A stretch of DNA of 44,881 nt from assembly GCA_002077045.2 (NCBI GenBank), contig KZ111154.1, positions 755,603 through 800,483 on the forward strand, given 5' to 3'. Of this stretch, positions 1 through 11,035 are shown in pieces. Under the pieces are notes generated by a model that saw nothing but the letters and a program-made list of their open reading frames with translations, had not been told where the DNA came from and did no database searches. A program made the translations under genes and the position numbers. Within the stretch, counting starts at the first letter, position 1. The number at the start of each line of letters is the position of its first letter. Source of the DNA: Rachicladosporium sp. CCFEE 5018. Lineage: Eukaryota > Ascomycota > Dothideomycetes > Cladosporiales > Cladosporiaceae.

Positions 1-380
1 AGACTTTGAGATCGTCCCATCTTGGGCATGTAGATGTCCAGGAAAGTCTGATACATCTGATTCTCCTGCAGGATTGGGCTAAAGATCTCTTGATGAAGTG
101 CGAAGGTAATGGCTGACTTGGTGGTCTTAGGCTTTGCGATCATCCGCCCGTCAGAGCTATCAACCTTCCAGACATCAGACGAGATCTTGCCGCCATGGCG
201 ACTCTTCGCCTTCTGCACGATCAGTGAGGTCTGGTCCTCGAACTCTATACCATTTCGTTCTTTGCGGTAGCCTGGACACTCCACGCCGTGCGTCTTACAC
301 TTCTCGCAACCCGGCCGACCCTCGTCGCATCTGATCTTCCTGCGACGGCAGGTAAAGCAGCCCGAAGACCGCGGAGGCAT
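1..380 (-). CDS. Zn2Cys6 transcription factor, N-terminal part (runs off left edge)
   Basis: The minus strand opens at an ATG at 380-378 and stays open to base 1, giving about 126 residues. Cysteines at residues 8, 11, 18, 25, 28 and 35 follow the fungal C-x2-C-x6-C-x6-C-x2-C-x6-C binuclear zinc pattern, with the basic stretch FTCRRRKIRCDEG typical of Gal4-class DNA-binding domains. The domain sits almost at the N-terminus. After it come a basic linker and the motif DIYMPKMG; the stretch ALHQEIFSPIL before it suggests entry into a fungal-specific regulatory region. The rest lies outside the window, so the target genes cannot be judged. It is transcribed away from the SET-domain fragment, with about 450 bp between the two starts. 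Confidence 0.9.
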   Translation of the reverse strand, partial: MPPRSSGCFTCRRRKIRCDEGRPGCEKCKTHGVECPGYRKERNGIEFEDQTSLIVQKAKSRHGGKISSDVWKVDSSDGRMIAKPKTTKSAITFALHQEIFSPILQENQMYQTFLDIYMPKMGRSQS

Positions 381-829
381 GATTATGTTGTTCTATCAGA
401 GGATGCTGCTTACTATTGCAGTAGACATAGTATCAACATGACCCCTGCCTGATATTGGGGCTCAGCTCGCGTTCATTAGCCACATGTGGTGACGTTTACG
501 GGTAAAAGCTTGTCGATCCTGCGGTGTGTGCCTTAGTCAGCATCTACACTGGTTGGTGGCGTCCACCTCGCTACCAGACATGGAGCACACACGATAAGGT
601 AAGCTCAGGAGGAAGCGACGAGCACATTGTGCGATCATCCGTCGAGAGGCAAGATGTCGCCGTTCGTAGCGCAAGAGCAATAAGGTTAGGTTCTAACGGT
701 TCGCTAGCGGCCCGATGGTTCCGGCCCACGACTTATGTAAGAGCACAAAACATATGTGAACTAGAAATCGCCGCAGTCTTAGAATCCCATGCAACCTGCC
801 AGTACCTCGAGTCTCCGACAGTGCTAAGA
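381..829. other. intergenic, divergent promoter region
   Basis: About 450 bp separate the start codons of two divergent genes. A reading frame is open through part of it in phase with the SET fragment, but the residues look non-conserved and no second start is favoured. I see no repeat, RNA gene or clear regulatory motif. Confidence 0.5.
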
Positions 830-1528
830 ATGGATGCCGCAGCTACACTCGAGTCCTGGTTCCGCGAGCAGCCAGCCGCGTACCTGCATCCCGCTATCCA
901 TATCTCTCACAACCATGAAGCAGGTGGCCATTGGCGAGCAGATGCAGCGATCGAAGCTGCAACGCGACTCGTCGTAGTCCCGCACTCGCTCGCGTTCTCT
1001 CATCTGAACGCGTTGGTAGATGACGCCTACCCCATCTTCAAGCAACAACGAGTCGCTCTCGGAGTGGAGATCACAGGCTTCTTCTACTTGATGTTGCAGT
1101 ATCTGCATCGAGAGAAGTCTTTCTGGAAGCACTACCTCGATGCTTTACCAAAGCCTGAGGACCAGCATACGACGCCGCTCTGGTTCGATGATTCCGTTGA
1201 TCAGGCTTGGCTAGCAGATACGGATGCTGCCTACACTGCTAGGAAACGACGAGAGGCTTACTTGAAACAGTATGACAATGGCATCGCTGTGCTTCGTAAA
1301 GCGGGGATTGACACGAGTCCCTTGACCTGGTGAGCATTTCTGTAGCAGGTAAGCAGTTCTTTTTGTTTGATACGTTGTATAGGGATCTTTTCCGTTGGGC
1401 TGTCACGATGTACACTTCTCGTTCTTTTTCTTCCCGATCCATAGCTCCCCAAGATAGCAAGTACTGGGCTGCTTATAAGACTGGCGCAGGTGGATCTAGA
1501 CAAGCAGTGCTCCTGGATCTCTCTCACA
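830..1528 (+). pseudogene. 5' part of a SET-domain (Rkm4/RMS1-like) protein gene, truncated
   Basis: Exon 830-1329 and exon 1383-about 1528 flank a 53-nt intron (GTGAGC at 1330, TAG ending 1382). Spliced, they give about 216 residues resembling the first half of fungal SET-domain lysine methyltransferases: HPAIHISHNHEAGG, then VVVPHSLAFSHLNAL, then SFWKHYLDALP, and after the intron DLFRWAVTMYTSRSF. That last block normally precedes the catalytic NHxx(C) region. Here the family similarity stops near residue 216 (AVLLDLSH) and the frame then runs through unrelated residues to a stop at 1612-1614. The NH motif, SAM-binding tyrosine and C-terminal substrate lobe are absent, so no methyltransferase activity is expected. 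The start at 830 was chosen because conservation begins there. CorA-like coding sequence begins within about 10 bp of the break. Confidence 0.75.
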
Positions 1529-1580
1529 GGCAGCCGCAAGCAGTCTCGCGACGAAATCCAGCCACGGACATATTGTATTC

Positions 1581-2987
1581 ATGCGTGGTCATCCGAGCCC
1601 AGAATGGCTTCTAGCTATCGGCGAAACTTACCAGCTAGATCCCGAGTTCTTTCGTCGCCACCTCGACTTTTGGCCGGAGCGACGGGAATATCATTCACTG
1701 CCCTCACTACCCTCGACCTTAGGATCCATGGCTAGACTGTCAGTGTCTACACTCGGCAGTCTATCGCAACCACATGACATGCCTGATGAGCAGGCATATC
1801 TCCAAGTCATTCAAGATCAAACACAGAGGAAGATGAATGTCTATCGCGAAGAGGTGAGGGATGCTTTAGCTTCAAAGACTGGAAATTCCATCTTGAGGGA
1901 ATGCTCCGTTCATGATGTGCGAAGCTTTTCAATCGAACAAGACATCTCCATACACGTTTGTAAGACCGGGAATAGCTGGGCTGGTAAGGAAATGATCCCA
2001 TATTACGCAAGGGGACTGCATTGTTGACATTGCATAGGAGTCGTCTGGCTGGACCATGGGATCGACTTGAGTGACGGACCAACATCCTGGCTCACGTCGC
2101 CTGTGCAGGACTCCACTTCCACAGGTAGACGTGTTTTTGCCTCGTATCTGCCTACCATTCAGTATAGGCGTGCAATTGCCCTGAAACCACGAGCAAGATT
2201 GTTAGCGCCTTTGCGCCGAGAGGACCGGACTCGAATTCGGGTCGCGCAGACGGCGTTGCTGCTCCATCTGGACTACGGGCGTCGTCTAGACCCCTCGGTC
2301 GCCGCCGCGGACTCCTTCTACGCTATGCATGAACTCTTCAGCTTTGCAGCGTTTTCGCAGGTCCAGTTCTTGGACATGCTACAATCTGCTCTTAGAAAGG
2401 AGCTAGGCAGATCGGCCCTTCTACAACACCGAAACCCAGGCTTGTTCAATTTGCTCTATCAACTAGAGATCATAGACAGACACGGTCAACGCATACGGGA
2501 TACACTTGGCACCATCCGCGGCAGGTTGCAAAGACACTGGCCGAGGGATGATGCTCTGCCCGCTGAGAAACAACGCGGGATCGCGGACTCGGCAGCCGAG
2601 GCTTTGACTCACGATTTTGAGTATTTGCTCTCGCGATGTGAGGAATTGGCAGAGCAGTGTCGCAGAGGAATGCAGGTTGCTGCGCACTATGCTACAATAA
2701 AAGAATCCCGTGAGGCGATCTCGCAAGCAAGAGAGGTCACGAAGCTCACGCAGCTCGCGTTCATATTCATACCCATGGCTTTCATTTGTTCCTTCTTTGG
2801 CATGAATTTCAGACAGCTTGGTACCGGCAGCCAAGACATATGGGTTTGGTTCATCATCGCGACACCAGTCTTTGCGTTTTCGCTATCCCTTCTAAAATAC
2901 GATCTCCATAGTCTTGTCGAGATCGTGATGCGGTGGGCAAGGGTCGGAAAGGGAAGCGCAAATTCTGGAACTGCAGGTGTACGATAA
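1581..2987 (+). CDS. CorA-like Mg2+ transporter family protein
   Basis: Two exons, 1581-1983 and 2038-2987, are joined across a 54-nt intron (GTAAGG...TAG) that restores the block GNSWAGVVWLDHGIDL; unspliced, the frame meets a stop at 2025. The product is about 450 residues. The N-terminus RGHPSPEWLLAIG and DPEFFRRHLDFW are hallmarks of the fungal CorA-like family. The C-terminus has two hydrophobic helices, LAFIFIPMAFICSFF and WFIIATPVFAFSLSLL, with the GMN signature (FFGMNF) closing the first, as in CorA ion channels. Likely role: divalent-cation transport in a membrane, by family. The frame is open upstream to 1500 (AASSLATKSSHGHIVF), so the true start may lie in a lost or upstream exon. 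The N-terminal extension usual for the family is not visible because the SET fragment occupies that place. Confidence 0.82.
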
Positions 2988-3398
2988 CCCTGTAACTGCA
3001 ATGCGCGCACTTGCAGTCTCACCGGTGACGGGCCACATGAAGCTACTTCCGAGCGGGAGCGGCAACGTGCATCGAATCACCCGTCCCGCATGTGTCTAGT
3101 CCAGGATCGAGCTGCAGCTGGTGACGCACAGATAGCAGCACAGCCTGTGACTTCAAGCAAGCACAGGATTCTTTCCAAGATCTTTGCCTGCATGTGGTCA
3201 CTACAAAAAGGTATCAGGTCAAACCACTTGTCCCGCTCGCATCTTTATCTGCGAAACACTCCATCGTCAACTGCCATCAGATATCCGCAAACGCGGGGTG
3301 TCACTTCTGCCCACCTTCTATATCAGCCCGACCGTCTACTTTCACGGTGTCAGAGTGATTCTATTCAGAGCTCTCGTCCTGCCGCTGTGTCACGAAGC
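2988..3398. other. intergenic between CorA-like and Arp1-like genes
   Basis: About 410 bp with no supported gene. An open frame from 3090 merges into the first exon of the next gene, but its upstream residues are unremarkable. No repeat or RNA structure was recognised. Confidence 0.4.
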
Positions 3399-5790
3399 AT
3401 GAGTCACTTGATCATGAGCAATCAGGTACCAGTGCCCACTTCAAACAACTTTGGCCTTGTGTCTGCTTCTGCACAAGAGCTGCGCCTCTTCCAAGTTGGG
3501 GGTGTCCACTATCTAGCGGAGCCTGTTCCGGGAGTATGTCTTCCTCCACGCGAGGAGATAATTGCTTATCCGTGTACAGACCTTTCACGTGCCTGGACTT
3601 GATGTAGATATCGAGGATGTTGCGCTCGTCACCATTATAGAGTCGCCAGTTGAGACACATGCGGACTATCACTGGTTGCAACACACTGTTGAGGCGTGGT
3701 TGGAGTACGACGATGTCTTCCGGCCTGAGTTCTTGGCCAATGTCGTGTTCTCTGGAATTAAGGAGCCATCGGACCATGAGATTGCACGGCTGTCTGAGTA
3801 CATGCATAAGAGATGGGGAACGACGAGTCTCGGCGCAGTGGTTAGAAAGACCGCTGCCTCAGATGTGCGAGCTGGACCTTATGTCTCCTGGAGAGGAGAA
3901 CTCTGCGCTGTGTACAGGCTCTACGACGACACCAATCTCGCGTTCACTGTGGCGATCAAGCCAGGTAAGAAAGACAGCAGGTTCGTCTCTACCCAGACAC
4001 CGACCACGTTGCTTTCACTGATTCACAGTAGTGGCTTCCAAAATCTGCGCCTTGGAAGCGACTATTACACAGCACTCAGCGTTGCAGTGCCATCCCGCAT
4101 CGAATCAACCAAAGCTGTTCATCCACTATCCGGCTTGCGATTCGCTGTCAAAGACATCTTTGATATTGAAGGAATGCGGATTACGGCGGGGTGTCGAGCG
4201 TTCTTCGACTTGTCCAGGACTTCGGCAACCACTGCACCTGCAATACAGATCCTCCTTGATCATGGCGCGAGTCTCGTCGGAGCGCTCAAGCTAGGGTCAC
4301 TCATCACGAGAGAGGAACCGACAGAGTCAGCCGACTATCATGCACCATTCAATCCCAGGGGAGACGGGTACCAATCTGCCTGGAGTAGTAGTGGCGGCTG
4401 TGGTGCTGCTATCGCCGCATACGAATGGCTCGACTTCACTATCGCTTCGGATAGTACGTCTTCATGTGCGCTGCTGCAGAAATGATCCTTGATTGACACG
4501 AATCACAGCGACCGGGAGCAGTCGTCGACCTGCTATGGCGAATGGCATATTCCAACACCGGCTCACAGCAGATATAGTATCCAAGGCTGGTATGGTTCCG
4601 TCCTGGACGTTAGTACCTCCACTCGACACCTAAGACTTTAGCAAGCTGACATAGGCAGGCCATTTGATTCTCCTGCCCTGTTCGGGAGGGACTTCTCGCA
4701 ATTCGAGAGGATCGTCGGCACCTGGACCGGACAGAAAAGATCACAATCAAGCAAAGTCAGACCACGTTGTGTGCTACTGAAGACACACGCTAACGATTGG
4801 CTAGTCTCCAATTACCTTGCTCTATCCAAGTGACTTTTGGCCAGTAGAAAATGCACAGCAGATGGAACTGGTTAGCAAGTTCATTGCAGACTTCGAGGAG
4901 GCACACAACGTCAAGATACAGCCAATCTCCATTGCTCACAAATGGCATGCTACCAAACCAGCGCAGGCCGACACCTTGTCGTTGCAAGATTATCTCGATG
5001 ATGTACGATCATTTTCCTCACTTGCCAACCTTGGCTGACATGTGACAGGTCGGTGTTGACTCCTTTTGCTACGGAGTGTACCACGAACTTGATTGGTTCC
5101 GCGACGAATATAAAGCGAGGTTCCACAAGGACCCTTATGTCAACCCTGTGATGCAATGGCGTTGGTATTATCAACCCTGCAATCCTCTCAAACCGGACAT
5201 ATACTAAACCTCTGTGTAGGGATGCTAGTCAGAACGTCACGAAGGAAGAGCATGCTAGAGCTGTAGAAAAGCTTCATGTGTATCGCGATTGGATCTTGAA
5301 AGAGATCATGCAAAATGCTGACGATAACACCTTTATCATTCTTCCAGTCACGAAGCAAGAGGTCGATTATCGAGACGTCCCGCCATCGTACGTAAACTAA
5401 GACTCGCGCTATATCTCAACTAATACTTCATAGAGCACCAGGTCCACCATCCGCTTTCGATGGCATCTGGCTTGCCCCTACCTTGGGCGCGCCAGAGCTG
5501 ACTATTCCGAGTATGCCCCAATACTCACACGAGATTGTAGCATCACGGACTAACGAGTTCGTAGTTGGTGAGATGGAGTACAGCTCTCGTGTCAGCGGGA
5601 ACACGGAGTACATCCCTATCGTTGTGTCGGTGCTCGGCAGTCCCGGTCAGTTCATCGAAGGAACGTGACACATCACTACTAACCCGCCATAGGCTCGGAT
5701 ATGAACCTTCTAGCGACAGTACGCAAGGTGTTGGAAAGTGCGCAACGGCCGATGGTGGTACAAACCGGCTCTAGACTATTCGGCAAATGA
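3399..5790 (+). CDS. Arp1-like amidase-domain protein (scytalone dehydratase-like N-terminus)
   Basis: Nine exons fit in one frame: 3399-3533, 3580-4453, 4509-4608, 4659-4755, 4805-5002, 5049-5164, 5220-5387, 5434-5645, 5693-5790 (665 aa). The N-terminal ~190 residues match the fungal Arp1-type domain (FQVGGVHYLAEPVPG, then WGTTSLGAVV). The rest is an amidase-signature fold: the catalytic lysine in FAVKDIFD, FNPRGDGYQ, the serine-rich WSSSGG, and across an intron ASDTTGSSRRPA, the equivalent of GSDTGGSxRxPA, so the Ser-Ser-Lys triad seems kept. Later blocks (LLYPSDFWPV, PPSAFDGIWLAPTLG, MNLLATVRKVL) complete the family C-terminus. Bases 3965-4072 (GTAAGA...ACACAG, 108 nt) could be a tenth intron that keeps frame, giving 629 aa. 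Substrate unknown; despite the name, no melanin genes lie nearby. Likely cytoplasmic, as no signal peptide is seen. Confidence 0.85.
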
Positions 5791-7027
5791 TGCTGTCCCG
5801 TAAGGCGCAAGACGGACATGTCCAAGAAAAAAGCAGTGCGGGGCAGTATCTCTAATGTTTTCGGGGAAGTGAAACCAGATTGTCGACAGCATTTCACCTA
5901 CATGGTCTTCGACACACCTTATCAGCATTGCAGCTTCGTGCTCTCCACGTGCCGTGTGGCTTGTGATTACACCTTTGATGCATGAGCCGCCAAGAGCCAA
6001 GATTTGAGCGGTTGTCTCGAATGAGCGCCGGCATCTGCTAGAGCTCTCAAGGTTCTGTAGTTGCATTATGGCCGTCGTTTCCTACACACTCCATTCTGTT
6101 ACTTTCGAACTAATTGTTGTGGGCTGTGGCAAAGTCGGTTCGTCTCTTTAGGATTGACCACTACCTTCTCCCTTTCGTGTCGAGCGCACCATGCTGCGTG
6201 GATGAAGCCCGAAAATCAGCCGATGCACCGCACTGCTTGAGTCCTTGACGTAGCGACAAGCACAGTACATATATGGAGGTGCATGCATGCGATCCCGGCG
6301 CCTGCCCGGGACATGACCCCTGTACTGCCGCAATCTAAGATGCTTTCGTCCTTTGCCGCTGGCGTGTGTGCTTGTAGGGGCCGGCAAGATGAACTGGCAA
6401 GCGAGTACAGCATGCACGAATGAACGTGGATGCATATGGGGCAATCCGGGGCTACAAGACGGGGATCGAAGTCTATCCAAAAGTGCCCATCGTCTTACAG
6501 TGGTTCCCGAGCTCTTTATTACTGCCGAGGAGAAAGTCGAGACGATCGAGTTGAGACGGCACGGTTGGGTGCTCTGTGCCCACTCAAAGATGAAGAACAC
6601 CCTCGAATTTGTGTCGTCATAGCATGACACAGAGTCGCGATATCGCTAACAGCCACCACCTAGGTAGCGTATGATGCTCTACCATATGGGCGACCATAGA
6701 TCCAACAAGGCTTCCGACTGCCGTCAGGATGATCTTGACTGCAAGCTTGGCAATCGGTCTGCGCTAATGCGTGTCTGAGCTAAAGTTTCACCCGCGACTG
6801 CTGCATCAATCGATCAGATCTGGGCGGTGGCTGAGCTTGTATGCACTGGCGAGGCGAGTACTTTCTGCCTTTGCTGAACTATGAATGTCTTGCGCCAGAG
6901 TCTCGGTATACTCGAAAGTTGGATGCGCGATGGTCTTCCGTTCTCTCACCGCTGCGTCTCATGTTTCACTCAGGCTCTTTCCGCTCTCCTGCTCTTGTTT
7001 ACAGAAGAACGTCCAGTTCCGCCGAGC
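5791..7027. other. intergenic region containing repeat copy A
   Basis: About 1.2 kb between the amidase stop and the permease start. It holds the diverged repeat described at 5835-6181. Several 60-160-codon open frames occur on both strands (for example 6148-6630 minus), but none shows a recognisable domain or splice support. A short inverted repeat (TCCCGG...CCCGGGA) lies near 6293-6312. Nothing else is supported. Confidence 0.5.
5835..6181. repeat. diverged dispersed repeat, copy A
   Basis: This stretch aligns by eye, same orientation, with 13082-13439. Shared blocks in order are TTCGGGGAAG, a CTTCGACACA/CTTCGGCACA pair, ACGTGCCGTGTGG, TTGTGATTnnnAC, TTGATGCATG, AGAGCCAAGAT, CTAGAGCT, TTTCCTACAC, GGCAA(A)GTnnGTTTCGTCTCTTT-like sequence, and TCGTGTCG/TTGTGTCG at the end. 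Intervening bases differ by substitutions and small gaps. No long open frame, terminal inverted repeat or target-site duplication was recognised. It could be an old transposon remnant or a duplicated promoter/5' region, since copy B ends about 70 bp before a start codon. Confidence 0.65.
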
Positions 7028-9123
7028 ATGACGACCTTCCAACAAGGGCCTAGATCTTCTGATCGCGCTGCAATGGAGCAGATGAAGCTGGATGATCTGC
7101 ACATCGCACAAGAGTATCAAGGTACGGATGCAGACAAGCGACACATGAACATATTGGGTCGAAGTCAGGAAACGCGAAGGATGTTTACTATCATTTCTAT
7201 GCCCGGTTTTGGATCCACGCTGATGTGAGTCTCGAACGGCGACTCTATAACGGCGATGTAGTTCCACGTATTGATAACAGCTTGCAGTGTTACATGGGAG
7301 ACGTTGTTAACGGTGTGTATACCCAAGATTCTGCGTCTTTGCGGCCGGACTCACCAACTGAGCTTCTCTGCAGTAGAACAGCTTCGCCATCATCACAAAT
7401 GGCGGCACAGCTGGCCTATATTGGAGTTTCGTGATTGTCTTCGGTGGCTTCCTTTTCGTCTATGCGAGCATCGCTGAGCTATCATCAATGGTGTGTAATT
7501 TCTGGGGAACCCTCCGCGGCGAGGCATGGAGGATACGCTGACAGTCCTCAGGCTGCTACATCGGGCGAACAGTATCACTGGGTACGTTGCCACGTCTCCG
7601 GTGGTTTGTTGGACGGCAAAGCTGACTAGCCAGAAGGTTTCCGAATTTGCTCATCCGCGAGTACAAAAATACCTCAGTTTCCTCACAGGCTGGCTTGCGA
7701 TCGCTGGATGGCAAGGCGGCATCACCAGAATTGGAATGCTTGTTGCAACGATCATACAGGGCCTCATCACCCTCAACTATCCCGACTACGTTGCACAGGG
7801 CTGGCACGGCACTCTGATCACTATCGGGATCGTTGGATTTTGCGCAGGGTTCAACACTTACGGTGCCAGACAGCTCCCTCTTGTCGAAGCATCGCTTGCT
7901 CTCCTACATTTCGGCGGAATATTTGTCATCATGATCATCTTGTGGTACGTAGACACCGACCGCACGATCGTGGAGCGGGCGAGCGGAACTGGACTCAGCG
8001 AGCTTGCGACTCGATCCATGTGTGCCCTCGCTGACTATGTCCGCTCGCGAACAGGACGTTGGCGCCACGCAACAATCCCTACAGCGCATTCTTTCACATC
8101 AATAACGACGGAGGATGGGCGTCTGATGGCCTATCCTTGTTGGTTGGGCTGTATCCGCTTACGGTCTCTCTTAACGGCTTCGACAGCCAAGTACACATGT
8201 GTATGTCTGTAGATCTTACTTTCAGGTAACATATCTCTGACGCAGATCAGCCGAAGAAACAAAGGATGCGACTCGAGCCATGCCACGCGCCATCATGTGG
8301 TCAACCTACATCAACGGATTCCTAGGTTTCGTTATGGCTATCACGATGATCTTCACGCTAGGTGACTTGGATGAGATCCTGGCGACTGCGACTGGCTATC
8401 CGTTCATCCAGGTCTTCTTCAATGTTACCAAGAGCCATGTTGGCACAACGCTCATGACCGTACTCATTCTGTTGCCTCTTCTAGGGAGTGTGATTGCATG
8501 CGTGGCCACAGCAAGCCGTCAGATCTGGTCCTTCGCGCGCGATGAAGGGGTGCCGTTCTCAAGCACTGTACGATACGTAAGTGCAAGCCTTCTAGGGCAC
8601 GGCGATGTACTATACGCTTGACTAATGCTAAACCCAGGTCCCCCCTCGTTGGAGCATACCGGTCAACGCAATCCTAGTATCGCTCGTGATCTGCATCCTT
8701 CTTTCGCTGATCAACATCGGCTCCGCAGTCGCCTTGAATGCTATACTCGCCCTCGGCACTGGCAGTATATTGGCTTCGTATCTGATATGTATTAGCTGCG
8801 TTACTGTCAAGCGTTTGCGAGGCGAGACATTGCCTCCGCGGAATTGGTACGGACTGCGGATCTTGATGGACGATTCGACGACGCTGACATTCTCGAGGTG
8901 GCTTGGCAGATGGGGCCTTCCGATCAACATGATCGCGCTATGCTGGCTGGTCCCGATTTTCGTCTTCATTCAGTTTCCAGGTGTGACACCTACGACCGCA
9001 AAGTCCATGAACTTCTCAAGCCTGCTGATCGGCTCTGTCGTCATCTTTGCCACGGTCTATTACCTTGTCAAAGGCAGAAAGGTGTATATCTCGCCGAAAG
9101 AGCGTTTGCATAGAGTGGAGTGA
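7028..9123 (+). CDS. amino acid/choline/GABA-type permease (APC superfamily)
   Basis: Eight exons give a continuous 545-aa protein: 7028-7224, 7288-7312, 7377-7490, 7552-7581, 7634-7944, 8055-8198, 8246-8576, 8638-9123; every junction has GT-AG signals. Family blocks appear in order: FTIISMPGFGSTL-IVTWETLL (helix 1), TNGGTAGLYWSF (helix 2), YASIAELSSM, SGEQYHW, YLSFLTGWLAIAGWQ, the KDATRAMPRAIMW loop, ATASRQIWSFARDEGVPF, and LNAILALGTGSILASYLIC. About twelve hydrophobic helices can be counted. The family (Uga4/Hnm1-like) carries amino acids, GABA or choline across the plasma membrane; the substrate cannot be told from sequence. The exon 5 acceptor may be CAG at 7633 or AAG at 7636, a one-residue difference. 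Very short exons (25 and 30 nt) are notable. The polar N-terminus (about 60 aa) is cytoplasmic. Confidence 0.88.
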
Positions 9124-9695
9124 TACGGCGAGGCGTTGATATCGACCCTCCGATCTTATGCTTAGTGGCTCTGGACATCTCGTCCTTTGTTTCCATCACT
9201 GGTCTAGCAGAACGGTAGATTTTGTCAGTACAGAAGACTATTCCTACATCTCCATGGGCAATGCTACTTATGTTTTACGACCCTGTTCCATACATGATCT
9301 CATACTCAGAAGTGGAAACGATCATGTGACGCCTAGATGACGCCTAAATAACGCGCAGTGAACATGAAGGATGCGAACTCACCTCGGCAGGTATTTCTGC
9401 GGCACAGCAGACTAGGAATAGGCGCCCGGATCTCGCAGCTGGCCGGTGGATGTCATGGTCTACACTACATCCTGGAACAGGCGTCTTCATCACTGTGCGC
9501 AAAGCTCGCAGGCGGATCATCTAATTATTTGCTGCTTTTGCTCTTATAACTCACCTAGCTTCTTCTGTACTGACCTAACCGACACTCGAATTTGCAGACA
9601 CCGAGGGCCGCAAGCAACCAACCCCAGAACTTCGCTGTCAACAGCCTGGACATATGGCGTCGTGTGCTTAGGGCATATGTACTCTTGGTGCCTTA
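9124..9695. other. intergenic
   Basis: About 570 bp after the permease stop. Only short, unrecognised open frames; no repeat or RNA gene was seen. Confidence 0.4.
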
Positions 9696-10108
9696 ATGAT
9701 GGATCATCCGGATGTAGATGCGACAGTCACGGGACCTTCCTCTGCCAAGATCAGAGTTGTAGAGCCAAGTGCGGATGCCAAAGGTTGATAAATAGTCGCA
9801 TGAAATACCAGGCGTGAGAGCTGATTCACCCTGCAGGGTCTGAGGTCGATATCAATGACCCAGGCCTCCATGTTGTTGGCATAGATTGCATCTTCCAGAA
9901 CATGGACAGGACCGACCCGCGCGCTTTCACGACTTTTCGCAAATGGATTAAGGAAGACGTCGATGCTGTTGTACAACGGGTTGCCGGGCATGTCCAGCAG
10001 GGACTATATTCCCCCGTTCCTCTTCACGTTTCGAAGCATTCACTTGTCGTGATTTGCATTTGCAGCAGGGCACTTGAAGACTTTCCTGAGGATGCTTTCT
10101 ATGGTTAG
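9696..10108 (+). CDS. possible small two-exon gene, unidentified
   Basis: An ATG at 9696 begins a frame that can be spliced from G9783 (donor GTTGAT, weak) to an acceptor CCCTGCAG ending 9836, preceded by a branch-like CTGAT. This gives a 119-residue protein with coding-like composition: KIRVVEPSADAKGSEVDIND, then GLHVVGIDCIFQNMDR and AFTTFRKWIKEDVDAVVQRV. I do not recognise a family. The last 35 residues look less natural, so a further intron or decay is possible. It may belong with the coding-like traces at 10330-11035. No signal peptide or membrane helix is evident in the first exon. Existence is uncertain. Confidence 0.3.
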
Positions 10109-10329
10109 GACTAGAATCAGCCGCATAACAGCTTGATCTTGAATTTACATGTACAGAATTCACCCTTAGCCCTCTCACGAACACCACTATGCTCATGGTT
10201 TTGTACCGTTACCAAGATCGCGCGTCGATGCTGTGCATAGGCCTGGCAGGGCTCCGGAGCACAGTATCCGTATACGCCCCAAGAACAGCTGCTTTACATA
10301 GAACTCCAAGCGAGGATAGACGTGACCTT
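10109..10329. other. no supported feature
   Basis: Short gap between two coding-like traces; nothing recognisable on either strand. Confidence 0.3.
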
Positions 10330-11035
10330 GTGACAACATGGAGCAGCCTTGGACGAGGACCTCCCTCTGAGCCTTGCAGTCGTGGACCGCTGCGACACTC
10401 GATTCTCAACACGCCATGATGGCTACCATGCGGCTTGGTATGGGTTAGAATACGCGCCTGGCGCACGCAGAAATCTTCCGTTGTCGAATTTCGACTTGGA
10501 TGGCTCCAATACTCGAAGGCCACAGAAAGCAGGGTCGTATAACGAGAGCTGATCATCGGTGGCCGCATCCTCTTCCAGTGGTGGCGCGATTGCAAGGACT
10601 CGTCCCGGGCCAGCATGGAGCGCGCTCAACATGATCTCATCTGGAAGTAAGTCAAAGTCCTGACCGCGTGGCAGAGAATGCTTGCTGAATTCATACCGGA
10701 CAGTGGCGACTCAATGCAAATTCTTCCACAAGCGTCCTTAGTCTTTCCTCCGTTCGTAGCGGCATCATTGCACGCCGACATACCAATGAATGAAGCTGTC
10801 TTCCGGGGACCACCGCACGCCTTCGCACAGCAGTGGCAATCCGACGAAGACAAAGGATTCACGCGGTGCGCCCGTGCTAAGCACAAGAAACATACGGTAC
10901 ACAAGCGTTTAGACAATTGCGGACGAGAACGCTGACTAAACTGTCTCACTCAAGTCTACCCACTTCGAAGAGAACAAGGGACTCGATATCATTCACCCGC
11001 AGAGGCTACGCCGAGCCCGGTCCATAGACAGTGAA
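10330..11035 (+). pseudogene. coding-like traces of an unidentified, probably decayed gene
   Basis: Three plus-strand segments in different frames have protein-like composition. 10340-10552 reads DEDLPLSLAVVDRCDTRF, then HDGYHAAWYGLEYAPGARRN, and stops. 10678-10935 reads MLAEFIPDSGDSMQ, then LVFPPFVAASLHADIP. A segment after a possible intron (GTACAC near 10899 to CTCAAG near 10955) reads THFEENKGLDIIHPQRLRRA. I could not join them into one clean frame with convincing splice sites and do not recognise the family. They may be exons of an unusual gene or remnants; 9696-10108 may be an upstream part. Confidence 0.25.

Noticed and set aside
524..829. upstream extension of the SET-domain frame
   Set aside because: Residues before the Met at 830 do not resemble the family and would add 102 unlikely residues.
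6293..6312. small GC-rich inverted repeat
   Set aside because: Only about six pairs; no context for a terminator or RNA element in a eukaryote.
6148..6630. 160-codon minus-strand open frame
   Set aside because: No recognisable motif, no splice support, overlaps the repeat end; chance ORF is more likely.
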